64,000 nt of DNA, from positions 25,843,624-25,907,623 of the forward strand of contig CM054112.1 in assembly GCA_028673005.1 (NCBI GenBank), in the 5' to 3' direction. The stretch comes from Tanypteryx hageni. Its lineage: Eukaryota; Arthropoda; Insecta; Odonata; Petaluridae. Made by a program: the position numbers and the translations under genes. The notes below the pieces were generated by a model. The model was given only the letters and a program-made list of their open reading frames with translations, was not told the DNA's origin and searched no databases. Every line of letters starts with the position of its first letter. Position 1 is the first letter of the stretch. Shown here piece by piece: positions 46,994 to 59,236 of the stretch.

Positions 46994-49900
46994 AAAATTC
47001 GACGATAAGAATAAGAAACGTTATTTATTTTTCTTTAGACGTTCCAGGTCCGAAGGTCGTAGATCAATTATTTCTAATTTTCATTTGCAAAAGAGTAAAA
47101 GCCTGTTAGTCGAAAAATTTATTTTTACGTGTTATCGTATGGGAAATAGAAATTATTTACTGGAGTCGAACCCGGGTCTTTTTTGGAGATTTTTTAATAT
47201 ATGGCTTTTACTATAAGAATCAAAAATTCCTACCAAATTTCAATCTTCTACCTACTCGGAAAGTTTGTGCATTATCCAAATTTAATTATCTGCCACGAGG
47301 GTTAATAAGTAATTAAAAGAAAAATCTTTATATCCACTTTATTTCTTTGTAAAATGTAAACTATCGACAATATTGACAATATAACTTGGAGTATGTCTCA
47401 AATACCGCGCCTCAATAGTTAAAATACAAATTCAAATGACGAAACAGCTTTAATTGAAAAACAAAACAATCCTCGAATCTCCAAAAACGAGGAAAATTTG
47501 TCTTCATCCTTTCCTAACATTCTAAGTCTTGACCAAATCCACGACTCAGACCATATTCTCCTCGCTCTTTTTAATTTTCCCTCAACTTCCCACACCTCTT
47601 TCACGACCAGCGGCCAAGTTTTCCTTGGACAGACTAAGCCTCTTTAGTTCCTCCCCTCCCCCCTCTCTCCACCTCTCCTCCCCCCCTCTCCTCCCCCCTC
47701 TCCTCCACCCCTTTCCTCCCCCCTTCTTCCCCTTCTTCTCCCACTCCCACTCCCGACGTACACCCACACTTCCGGCACACGGTCCTTTTTACTGGCCGTG
47801 CATCACTCATTTCCTACGCACGTGACTGCAGACAGCGCTCAGAATCCTTTCACCTGCCCAATCAATTAAGTTTCCCAATCTCCCTAACGTTCGTTCATCA
47901 CTCGCCCCCTCATCCCCCGCCATCCCTTCGCAGACGCATCGTCTTGATACACAAGGCCTTGTAGTATGTCATCTTGGCGGTATTTCTCCGCCAGGTATTT
48001 GCCCCCCCCCCTAAGAAAATTAGGCGCCTCGCAGCGGTAGCTTTGTCATCTTTCGCTAGCGTTTGTCTATTTTTTGTATAATTCGTCACGGCCATTCGGC
48101 CGCTCATCTTTACTCCGGATTTAAGCCCTTGATGTTTAGCTCGAGACCCATCGGCGAACCCGTAAGCATCCAGACTTTTCACTGTTACCTCATCCTAAAA
48201 GTAAATCTCACGCATCCTGGGATCTTGTAACAATAAATATGTCCGAAGAATGTATTACAGTTTTGTCGTAATAAAAGAATTTTTAAGTATAAGGACGATA
48301 AATGGAAAATATGCAGCTATATAAATGTTCCCGCCTTAAAAAAGGCTTCTAAAAATAAATTGCGATAGGTGAAAGCACAACTATAAATTTATTTTCGATT
48401 TCCATTATTTATCGTTAGTTAGTTTTCGTGACTGAAAGATAATCTGCCTTGGAGGGAAAGGAAATTACTTCTTTCTGTTCCCTCCTCCAAGGTTGCCTTA
48501 TCTAAAGGACTTCTTCTCACGAAAAGCCTTCATGCGAACGATTTGAATTAATCAGTGCGAATTTGTAGCTCCAAACGTAGCATCGTTATTAACCTTAAAT
48601 ATCTTATTCAAATTACGGTCTTGGAGCTGTTCTACCTATTACCGTCGATCCGTATGGGTTATTAAACGGATTGCTAATTCGTCTGTAATCGGACGCATTG
48701 ATGCATCTGAAAGAGAGTAGAATAGAGCCAAAAACCTTTTTATTTCCAAGGCACAATTTCCGGTTCGCTCGGTACTCGTGGCACAAGAACCAAATTCCAT
48801 GATCTAGTATCAGTAGTAAAAAAGTGAAAGAAATTCCCACTTTCCCTGCGTGGAGTAAACTATGGCTAAAAACTAAATTTTCGAATCGTTTAAATATTTC
48901 ACTTTAAAATAGCTGAAACATAAAATAAAATGCAGTCATAACGTATCAGTCTTTTTAATGAATTTCTTTTCTGTGTTTTTAGCTTGGGGACAATAAAAAA
49001 ATTAATATTACTCCCTTCCTTATACTAATTCCAAAAGTGCCGCGGCCCGCCAAGCGTACTGCGACATTCCGTTGGCAGACTAGACTAGGGGACGCACACT
49101 ATGCTCCAGAAATCTTAAATGTTAAAATGGGGACCAGCACAAAAATAGATATTTATTTATTCTTATTCTCATGACTTGCGTATTATTCTTGCGTTAACTT
49201 ATGCTTAATTTACTATCATATTCTTCCAACTTTTTTGTTTACCTGGTATTAAAAAGCAATAGCATATATTCCGTCCATAAAGAGAATTATTATGATCATT
49301 GTACATAATAGAAAATGACATAGTACCCTACAAAAATCCAAAAACATTTACTAATGGAATAAAGTCAATTTAATTCTCCAGTTAAAAGAGTTTACAGAAA
49401 TCTCTATAATGTGGCGTCTAATATTTAACTGCATATTGTGTATTTTTCTTGAACTATGTACGTTCTATTTCGATGGGTCCTTGCAGGCTCATAAATTTTT
49501 AATTAACATGGTGCTACAGGTAACTTAATTAACATCAAAGAAACAAAAACAAAAAAATTAATAATAGTTTTCAAATTTTACTTCCATCGGTAAAATTATC
49601 ACAGCCTGGGCGAAATATTTCTCTGCAATTTTTAAAGAGCTAATCAAAACTTTTGTTTAGAGAAAAATCGTTTAGAGTTTTATAGCCTAGGTTTTTGCGC
49701 ATTAGTGCGCCACAAATTCCTTCAAGTGGAATGAAACAATAAAAAAATATTATGGCTTATGCAGCAGTCCATTAAGAAAAGCTCCAGAGATTTATGTGAT
49801 GAATAACTAATTTAATTTCTTTCAACACAAAGCAGTTAAAAAAAGATTCCGAAAATCCACGAGAGAGATGGGATAAAAACTAAAACAATTATATGTTAAA

Positions 49901-52170
49901 TTATATAAATGGAAAATTACAAACCCACTGCCTCTTATCAATATTCAGACTGTAAAAATTTATATCCCTGGCTCGAATGGCTACAAATTTATGTATTTGA
50001 GATGGAACGAAATGTGATACCGAAATAAAATTCCAATAGAGCATAATGATACTGCGAAAAAAGTCTTAAAGTAACGGCCTTCGTGATTTTGTTGAAACCC
50101 CAGTATTCAAAGATATTGAACAAGAAAACGGTGCCATTGAAAAGTAATTTCCAAATTTTGCCTTGACATTTGAATTATTCTTTGCGTGTTATTTTCTCGA
50201 TGATGAAATTTTTAAAAAATTCTTCCGCGTGAGATTTTGAAAAAATATATTTGGTGACTCATCGTATTTTTACGACCTCTGCTCACTAAAAGCTCTCCTC
50301 TCCGTATCATTGCTTCAAAGATAAAACTTTACGCTTGTATTCGTTATTTTCACCATGGAGGCCAAAAGTTTAGAAAAAAATATATATATATATAAATAGA
50401 CGTTTCACTTCGACTTTATTTTTAGTAACACTTTCGTCGACGAAATGAGATATTCCGCGTTCGAAAAACGAGTTGTCTTGCAGCAGTTCCGACGAACTAG
50501 TCGTGAAAGAAACGCCGTTGCCGTCAGTTGAGAAAAAAAAATCTTCTCGGAAGCGTATTTTTAGCCTCTTAAACGACGAGTATATCGATGTAAAATGGAA
50601 ATGGCCCCGTATCTCAATAGCGTCAATCAATCAAGGAGAAAACTCTTTTAAGTGACTCGTATTTTTAACCGCGAGCGTCCTCCGTTTCCCTCGCCTTATG
50701 GAACGCATATATCCGGATGTGTATCATTTTGAAAGTCACGGGAGGGGAAAATATTGTTCCTTTCAACGTGCGCGGAACCGTTTGTTCCCATCGAATAAGC
50801 TAGCGTAAATTGTTTACCTCGATCATAAAATAAATAAACGCATCGCTGTTTGAAAGTAGGGGAGAGTTTTGAAACGGCGGAAAAATTGGTAAGCGTAGGA
50901 AACAAACGTATTCTTTCGCGACACAAAGCTAAAAGCTGTAAGAATAAGGACGTTTTCCTAACAAGCTCGCCGTTCCTTTCATTTTCGTTTTCTTCTCCCC
51001 AGGTTATCACTTTCTGATATGTGACAGGGGTATTTTTGTTAGTGTTTATTCCAGGCGAAGATCAAGTGTAGCTTTTAAAAATGAAACTTTGTTCAAGTAA
51101 TTTTTCAGTTAAAAATTCTCTGTTTCGTCTGAGGAATTCGTATAAATCTCAAATAGACCTAATCAAAAGAAAGGCTGCAACATTGCGTTTCGCAAAAACT
51201 ATTTGAGATTATGTTTAATGACAGACAAAAACAGATCATTAGAAAATGGAATTTAAAAATCGATGAAAGTTCATGTTAATCCATCAGTAAATTTAATTTC
51301 TTAGACTGTTTTAAGATAAACTAAGTCGATTTATTCTTTTGTTAATCGGGAACCGTTGCTAGGTGGCTGTCAAAATTGTCAACATCGTCTAGCCGCCATA
51401 GTTAAACAATTTAAATTTTATATAATAAAAACCACTTAAAATAAGGGTCTTTTGAAGGCTCTCAAAATTTATTTTCCATTTTACATCTTCTCCCTCGCGT
51501 TCCTTTTTGAAATTCCTCCTCGTGGCTGGTTTCCGCCTCTTCCCCGTCCTCGGCTTCCGCTCCCCTATTTTACTTCCTCAGTTACATTCCTTGGTTTTCC
51601 CCGCCTCCCGCCTCTTCTCTCACCATGTGTTTTCATTTCCAGCGGCTTTATTAGTAGACTCCTCATCGCCATGCGCTCCCAACCGACCGAGGCTTGTTTC
51701 CTCAAGTTTTTTCTTTCTTTTTTTACACTCCTCATCTCATTTTCTCTTCGGAGCTATTTTTTAAAGGATCTTTATTCCACCCTCGGAGATATTTAGCTCT
51801 CCTCCGGGCGTTACGTTATGCATTCTTGTCTCTCTCTATCTCTCTCTTTCTCTCGAGTTCGCGTGTAAACAAACAAAAAAGTGTACTCGAGAAGTATAAA
51901 TAAATGCAATACAATAATAGCATCAGCTGCCATCATTGTCTTCTTTCGTTTTTAGAATGGATTTTAAAATTAGAAGCTTAATGCACGAGCTTATATTTAC
52001 CTATAGTTTGTCGTGCCAAAATGATGTAGGTTTCTCCAATAGCGATTGAATCTTTTCGACTATTCTAATTTGCGGTTCTAAATTCATTCGTCAAAATACA
52101 CCAAATGCCTTTTCCGTTCGATCATTTGGTAGCTGTGAGTGTTAGGGGTTGTTAGCTGGATGTGTTTTAA
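46994..52170. other. Non-coding stretch, no gene supported
   Basis: About 5.2 kb. GACCCGGGTTCGACTCC on the minus strand near 47162-47178 is a solitary SINE/tRNA B box. Several frames (for example 47910-48182 minus, 50473-50655 plus, 51452-51796 plus) lack any family feature. No transposon ends were found. A pyrimidine tract lies at 47640-47755. Confidence 0.4.
47640..47755 (+). repeat. Pyrimidine-rich low-complexity tract
   Basis: Over 100 bases of CTCC and CCCC words on the plus strand, ending in CCCACTCCCACTCCC. Frames on both strands across it are compositional. Confidence 0.85.
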
Positions 52171-54861
52171 CACTAGAAGCGCTGGAGGGGTCATTTGAAC
52201 CCTTTTTCATTTTCAAACATTTTTCCCTCCGAAGTGGTTGAAGATACGGTATTCTGCTTTTGTGACTTTTGCTCATTTTAAAGGGTAAATTTACATAAAA
52301 AAGAATTGGTGTAGCTCATTCCTTTTTTGAGTTATAACGCATTATACCTAAAAGCGCCAAGGGGTCAAATTGACCCCTGGGTACTTTCTCATTTATAAAA
52401 TGCTTACACTGATGCCTAGGCCCAGATTGAGGGGGGTGTAGCAGGGCCATTTGGCCCTGATGTCGCAGCAACCGGAATTGATATAAAATCATGTCAGTGT
52501 GTGACTTTGTTTGCAACATGATAATCTGTAATGAAACTTTTCAATGTCATAATGCAAAATTTTGAAAAATATTTCGGAAAATGAATCCAGTGTTGACAAA
52601 CGTGATACTGCTTCTGAATATTCTGACACTAACGATGAAGATTTTGTTCCTGAGTGCCATGCATCAGAAGAAAGCTCTGACAGTGTCAATGAAAAATTTG
52701 AATACGGCGAGGATTGTGAAGATTTGCATAAATTAGTTTCTCAGGATGCACCTCAACATCGTGATGCAGGTATGTTTTCCCTTTTATTCGATCTTTGTTT
52801 ATTTGTACGGAAAAAGCAGTTGCTGAATTTTTTAGTTACGACTATGTTTAGTAATGAGTATTTTATCTGAAATTGTTTGGCGCTATAGGTTCCCAGGCAG
52901 TTGGAGGACGGAGAAAGGGACATGGCCGAGGGATAGGAAGAGAGAAGGGGAGGGTTCGCGCCGTCCAAGCCGCAAGACGGCGCTGCATCTCTCGCTGTAG
53001 GCACGCGGTTGCTGGGGAAGGACGGTGAGACTGAGTGGCGAGTTATTCACGGCGTCCACACCGCGGGAAGATTGGGAGTGCAGAATGTGACCAAAGAAAT
53101 TCCAGGACCATCGCCGCACGCGAAACGACAAATACGTGTTGGAAATATGGTAAGTGCGTGGCGTCTCCTTGTGGATGAGACTATGCTGCGACATATCAAA
53201 TTATGCACAGAGACCGAAGCAAGGCGACAGGGTGAAGAAAGTTGGTCTATTTCTTTAGACGAAATTGATGCTCTTATTGCCATTCTTTACGCTCATGGGG
53301 CCTATGGATATGCATCCTTGGACTACGATTTACTCTGGTCAAATAACTGGGGACCAGCCTTCTTCCGTGTTACTATGGGACGCAATAGGTTCCGTGACGT
53401 CATGAAATTTGATATCAGAGTCACAAGATCTGAGCGTTTACAAACTTACAAATTTGCCTCATTTTCATTCACCTGGAACAGATTTATTGAAAATTGTATT
53501 GCTTGTTATAAACCCAGTGAAAATCTTACTGAAGACGAACAGCTGTTTCCTACGAAAGCAAGTTGCAGGTTTACACAGTATATGGCGAACAAACCAGACA
53601 AGTTCGGGATCAAGTTTTGGATGCTAGCTGATGTGACCTGTTGAATGCATTTCCCTACCTTGGAAAAGACGAGTTACGCCCTTCCAATCAGAGTCTACCA
53701 GAAAATATCCTCATGCGATTGATGACTCCCTATCTGAATAAAGGATGAAATGTGACCACAGACAATTTCTTTACCTCGCTAAAATTGTCAAAGAAACTCA
53801 AAGAGCATAAGACAAGCATTGTAGGTACTGTAAATAGAGCAAGACGAGAGGTCCGTGAAGCGATGAGGCCTTAACATGTTCCACTATATGATACCACAGT
53901 GCTGTGGCATGCAGAAAACGCCTTGACGGTCTATCAAGGAAAAAAGAATAAGAATGTATTCGTTCTCAGTTCTATGCACCCAAGCGTGCAAATCGGGACC
54001 ACTGAGAAAAAAAATCCAGAGACTTCAGTTTTGTAATGACACTAAGTACAGTGTAGATATAGTGGATCAAATGACTCGAAAATACACTGTCAGGGCAGGA
54101 TCACGGCGTTGGCTCGTTCAAGTATTTTACAATGTTTTAGATTTGGCTGGCATTAACGCTTGGGTACTGTACAAGGAAGTAACTGGCACATCGATCAGTC
54201 GGTGCAAGTTCTTGCTGACATTGAGTGAACAACTCTGGGAGGATTTCATCAATATTAGACAACTGCCAACCCACCACAGTCCAACAGTTGACTCCAACAG
54301 GTCACCAGAATTTGCTACTAAATGTGAAAAACGACGGAAATGCCAAATTACATCAAAATGTAAAGGGAACAAAACTCAAGGGAAATGCCATAGTTGTCTT
54401 TAGTTTGTATGCGGAAAATGCTCAGTAAAAATTGTTAAAATATCTACATGTGCTGCTTGTCAGAGCAAATAGACCACACTTGTATATAATTCAATTGAAT
54501 TGATTTTTCTTTTGATTTTCTTTCTTAAGTGAAAACATAATTGCATATTGAAGCAAAAAGTATCCAAATTAATATTCGTAAACTCATTCAAAACCTACCT
54601 GGTGATTGAGAATTCGTGTTTTATCCAAAGTTTGTTTTTTAAAATTTCTAATTATTTAAAAAAATGAAAAATGCAAATGTGAATAAAATAACCTGTCATT
54701 TTTTTGTCAAAAGATCAATAAATAAGTGTTGTACATGATTTTATATTATTTTCTAACCACACCAACCATCAAATCACAAGTAACGGAAAGAAAAAACGTA
54801 GGTGTCAAAATGACCCCCGGCGGCGCTTTTAGGTATGGAGGTAAGTCCGGCGTTTCTAGTG
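52171..54861 (+). mobile_element. piggyBac-like transposon with intact ends
   Basis: A 2691-bp element flanked by TTAA on both sides (52167-52170 and 54862-54865). Terminal inverted repeats are CACTAGAAGCGCTGG and, from the other end, CACTAGAAACGCCGG. A subterminal inverted repeat of about 30 bp lies at 52345-52374 and 54803-54835 (TACCTAAAAGCGCC in both, followed by GGGGTCA). The transposase gene fills the interior on the plus strand. The ends look transposition-competent, the gene does not. Confidence 0.92.
52562..54472 (+). pseudogene. piggyBac-type transposase with intron, inactivated
   Basis: DDD transposase of the piggyBac/PGBD4 type. An acidic N-terminus (ENESSVDKRDTASEYSDTND) runs to a donor at 52769|GTATGT, and an acceptor AG lies at 52887-52888. 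After it come basic residues and then, one frame off near 53020, LGKDGETEWRVIHGVH. The core follows: DETMLRHIKLCTETEARRQG, SLDYDLLWSNNWG, MGRNRFRDVMKFDI, and DEQLFPTKASCRF with the first catalytic Asp. A frame change comes near 53640, then PYLGKDELRP, TTDNFFTSL with the second Asp, and near 54050 VDIVDQMTRKYTVRAGSRRW with the third. It closes with a cysteine-rich end (CKGNKTQGKCHSC, a stop, FVCGKCSVK, CAACQSK) at a TAG at 54472. Stops at about 53746, 53872 and 54402 and no in-frame initiator after the stop at 52550 make it non-functional. Confidence 0.9.
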
Positions 54862-54865
54862 TTAA

Positions 54866-55289
54866 GGGCTGTGTCACTGTAAGTAGTTTAAAAGTCGCTC
54901 TCCAAAGGAAGTTTCCAACCTCTTTCTCTCTGTTTGTATGAATTGACATTTTGTTAATGATCGGGAAACAAGGCCTCCTTTCATTGGACTGCGGCTAGAG
55001 GTGATTGGACACTACCTGAGGAATAGGAATTCCGATTCGGTTAATGGTTTTGTCGATTCATTCGTTCCGATTAATCGGAAAAGTTGAATCGATTCACTTG
55101 TCTCAATTAGTCGTATGGATCGATTAAATTTATTCCGTTTAGATGATTTGATTTATAGGTTTAAAAAAAAAATAATTAAGAAAAACTTATAGTACATTAA
55201 TCATCATAGGCAGTCTGTCAGCTGACAGGTCATTGGTTATTATTGGTCAAACTTGGTTCTCCGCATACTTCTGTTTATCGCTATTTTTT
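54866..55289. other. Non-coding stretch
   Basis: Contains a region rich in GATTCGATT- and ATTAATCGGAA-type words at 55020-55140, possibly a decayed short tandem repeat. No gene. Confidence 0.35.
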
Positions 55290-55830
55290 TTATTTTTTGA
55301 TAACCCTCTTTGCTTTTCAATTCATCCAGGATCTGAAATAGTATCCTTGCTTTTTTCTTTTTTCATTCCAGTTTTCCTTCTAACACGCCTTTAATCATGC
55401 TCTCTCTCCTAAGGTGATGCCCAATCCAGTTAACCTTCCTCTTTCTTATAGTCTGTATAATCGATCGCTTCTCTCCTAGTCTTCTTAGTTAATACTTCCA
55501 CATTTTTCATCTTATCTGTTAATTTTATCTCCAGTATTCTTCTTCATACCCGCATTTTCAAGTTTCCCTAGTATTTTATATATTTTTCCATGCAAAGCCA
55601 TACTTCATAAATAGCAAATCTTGCTTATATCTTCCTTTATTTTTTCCATTTGTAGTTTTTTTCTGAAGGAGTTTTTTCCCAATTCTTTCTTATTTTTCTT
55701 GTGTGTTTTAACTTTGTAGTTACACTTGCTATTAGAAAGTTGTGATCTGAATTTATGTCCGCTCCTGGTAAAGTCTGTGCATTTTAGCGCGTTTCCAAAT
55801 GATTTGATCATTAATAGGAATCGAAACATG
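55290..55830 (-). pseudogene. LINE fragment: endonuclease end joined to ORF2 C-terminus
   Basis: Minus strand. Near 55780-55650 the codons read SGADINSDHNFLIASVTTKL, the last conserved motif (SDHN) of an apurinic-type endonuclease domain of a LINE. Only about 250 bases downstream, near 55460-55315, they read TIRKRKVNWIGHHLRRESMI and KGVLEGKLE, the C-terminal GHHLRR motif that follows the reverse transcriptase in RTE-like and related LINEs. The whole reverse transcriptase between them (about 500 residues) is deleted. Frameshifts and a stop are present. Confidence 0.75.
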
Positions 55831-58700
55831 CCATTCCAATCTATTCACTTGAATTGGATCAATGACCAAATATGGCCATCCTTACTCAGGAGGCACTTTT
55901 CAAGTGGCTACGTTACACCGTTGTCATAATTGTTCTTCATCATTTTCTAGTGACCTTGGGCATAATTTGGCCATGTCCCTTCAGGCGGAAGACTTTTATG
56001 TCACGACCATTTTTAAATGTATTTTTTAATTAGTTTGTCCATCTTAAAAAAACTCAAAATTATGAAAATGAATGGCAAACGCATGATTCTAAAAGACTAT
56101 TTCTTGCTGTCCGTGCTTTTAGGCAGGTTTCCAATGGAAACAGCCTTATGAAATGTCTGTGTGCGCGTGTGTCCCCTACTAACAACTTTTGCATCAACTG
56201 ACCGATTTTCATGAAACTTGGTGCGAGGCTCGTGCTGCCAGGGCCCACCTCCGGGCTATATTTTATTTGGCAAAGATTGAAGTCGCGGGTTCGATTCCAG
56301 GAACGTTTTTCCCTATTTGCTTTACAGGTAGTCTCAAATCCATCGCGCAGAGATGTTTTCTTTAATACATTAAAATATCTTAAAATTAATTGTGATATCG
56401 GAGCGAGGTTTGTACTGTTATAAGGGGAAATGAATCTAAATTCTAATTATTATCACCGAATTTTGATAATTGATCATATTTTCTTGATTTTCTACTAAAA
56501 CTTAGTTTTTTTGCGTTTTAAATAGCATATTATCGGATTGTTGCCATGGAGACGATTATTACCGAACTCGGCTTGAGCATAGACGAGTGAACAAATGGGT
56601 TATTTTCTTTTCCACTCGACTTCCCTTCAGCAATGGACAGTTGATCCATACATATTAGGGCATAAACAGTATCATTTATTAAATTCGTTTATTTAAAATG
56701 ATACATGCAAGATATAATGTCAGAAAGAGACTTTGACATTGCTTTTAGTATTTTAAACCTGATAATGTTCTATTAATTTGTTTTCCAATTTTTCTCTATC
56801 ATTGATAAACTATGGTAGGTATTTATGATATGAGAATTCCTTGGAATGACTAACACATACTGAAACGTTTCCTGTCAATATAAGTAATCAATTCGGGACG
56901 TCAACTTTGGGAAACCAGCCTGCATTAGTCCTGGTTTGAACTTCTTGTTTAGAAATACTCATATGTAATGGGAGCAGATTTTATTCAAGTACATTAATTG
57001 AATACCACCACTTCAATTTTTGCTGCTTTTACATTTTTTTGTTCGACGTATAGGTATTGGCGAATCATTATAAGTTTCTACTTTTTTAATTCTTCACATA
57101 TTACAAAATTTTCAATAAAGGAATGGATCGTTGAAAATTTTTTATTTAAATGGTATCTCGACGAACATTTAGGTGTTAAGAGGCATTGGTTATTCAAGAG
57201 TCGTAAGGTCAAGTAGACGTCATTAATTTCATTAGAGATTTTTATCCTCTTTTTCCCAAGACGCTGAAGGATAAATTGACTCTTTTTTATAAATTTATAT
57301 AAAATGATAATCCTTGGGAAATTGTTAGTTTCCACTCATTTCAATTTTCCGGATAATTTATTGAAAACACGACGACAAAAATTGCTTGAAAGGGGTAAAT
57401 CTGCTCATTTTAATCTAAAGCTGAAATAAACGAGCTGCTTCTGGAATTTTTTCACCTCGCACCGTCCTATTTGGGCGATTCATTCGCTTTCAAACTCCAA
57501 CGATTAAGTTAAAAACAACGTGGCTGGCGTCCAGAACGATAAAAATCTACATCTGTGATCGGAAAGGTAGCGTGACAGCTCGTCAAACACGAGGCCAGGC
57601 ACAACACGGACGTTTTCACTTTGCTCTTTTCGCAGCATAGTCCTGCAGAGCGAATCGATCGCTCCGAAGGGCGACGCGCGTTTGTTTTTAGGATTTTTTT
57701 CGTAAATGAAACGGAGTTTTGTGTCCGCGTTGACTTTCGCAAGAATGAATTTTTCTTCTTTTAAAATGTCGCGTCGGATAGATCGAATCCGGGCGATCTT
57801 ATTTTGAGTCGAGTTCATCTGCCCCAAGGCCAGAACCGATAACGTCGACGTCTAGTTCTTTTTAAAATTATGGGATGAATTAAGATTATTATCGTGCATG
57901 GCGATGTATAAATAACTTTTTCTTTTATAGGTGAAATGATCGGAACGTTCCTTGGGCACATTGCGAATCTGTTTGTGCAGATTCATCGACGCACGTCGTA
58001 AAATAAATTATAAGATGGAGGATAGCTACGAGGAGTTTATTTTTACTCAAATGGTATAATATTTGATGGACGAAAGTTATAACTTCCGTTTTCTCGATCG
58101 GAGCTATCCGTAAATCTAACCGATGATTGGAGGGAGTTGGGCCAAGTCAGTGATGAATAATGCTAAAGATAAGCTCTCTCTCCTCTTAACGTGATCTTGT
58201 GGCAGCCATCCGTCCATTGAGAAATGGATTTTTTCATTTAACGGCAACCAAAGAACTCAATACTCGCTTGTAATCGCGGTCAAATAAAAAAAAACGATAT
58301 AGTGACCTGGAAAATTCTAAACATTTTCCCAATTGAAAGTGATTGATTTTTTAGCTTCCTTTGGAAATCAGGTTCTTTGAATTGTGAGTGAGAAGTTTTT
58401 CTCTCCTTGAAATATTTTTTCTTTTGCGTGGATTCCCAAATAAGAGAACCCATTATATTCGAGGTAGCCCTTTAATCGGACCATTAATATATACTCGAGT
58501 TTATAAAGATAACAAGGACGGAATTTTTTATAAAACCTTCTTCTCCCAGCTGCAGTATCTCTTCGATGAATGAGCAAATTCTTTTAAAAACATCGTCGAA
58601 TTCACGACCAAATCATCAAATGTTTTTTTAGTATTGTATCGCCAGCGGGGAATCATAACCATAATATCTAAAATCTGGTGTTAGTTTGGTTGACGTAGAT
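55831..58700. other. Non-coding stretch with a SINE-like scrap
   Basis: At 56150-56310 a repeat-type word, ACCGATTTTCATGAAACTTG, is followed by GTCGCGGGTTCGATTCC, a Pol III B box, probably a SINE or related repeat. A 107-codon minus-strand frame at 57504-57827 has CpG-rich codons but no known domain. Otherwise nothing is recognised. Confidence 0.4.
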
Positions 58701-58800
58701 CGAGAGGGGTGGACAAACTACGGCCCGCGGGCCACATTAGGCGAGATCATTATTTGCGGCCCACGATTCCATCATGAAAGCGAACCGTGACATGCAATAC
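58701..58800. mobile_element. Solitary hAT-like terminus
   Basis: GGGGTGGACAAACTACGGCC followed by CGCGGGCCAC matches the typical start of many hAT elements (CAGNGGTxxxCAAACTxxGGCCCGCGGGCC). The first bases are degraded (CGAGAG), and no partner end was found. Confidence 0.5.
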
Positions 58801-59090
58801 AGATCATTTCATATTTGATGATTACAATTATGGTTTCGCCTGATTTCCTATCTGATAATAGGCTTCAGTGCATACTTGTCAAGCCATGTGTTCGACTTTC
58901 TTTACGTTTATCCGATAGAACTCCTGATCACGTGTCTCTAGTTCTTTCTCATTTCCGCACTTCAGCCTGTGTTAATTTCAATATTGCAAAAGGTATTTGG
59001 TTTTATCATTAAAAAATCGTCATTTCGAAGAATAAGTATTTTGTACAAAAATTATCCGGGATCATATGATAGCGCTTCTTTGGTTCCTCT

Positions 59091-59236
59091 TGTAGAAACT
59101 TTTCTCGGGTACACAACCGGGTCAAAGTTTGATCTAGGATCAACGTTTCGACGGCTGACTCTGCCATCTTCATCAGGATCATCCCGATCCTAGATCAAAC
59201 TTTGACCCGGTTGTGTACCCGAGAAAAGTTTCTACA
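59091..59236 (-). ncRNA. Perfect 51-bp palindrome with a hammerhead-ribozyme-like core
   Basis: Bases 59091-59141 and 59186-59236 are exact inverted copies; the 44-base loop is 59142-59185. On the minus strand the loop contains GATC, then CTGATGA (59176-59170), then GATGGC-AGAGTCA-GCCGTC as a 6-bp stem II, then GAAAC (59149-59145) and GTT before the second arm. This is the order of hammerhead elements: stem I, CUGAUGA, stem II, GAAA, short self-complementary AACGUU for stem III in a dimer, and GUU as a possible cleavage triplet. One extra A after CUGAUGA is a deviation. Hammerheads of this kind are known from Penelope-like elements and retrozymes. No Penelope reverse transcriptase is seen nearby. 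Confidence 0.5.

Noticed and set aside
57504..57827. 107-codon minus-strand frame with CpG-rich codons
   Set aside because: Looks somewhat protein-like, but no motif, splice site or neighbour supports it.
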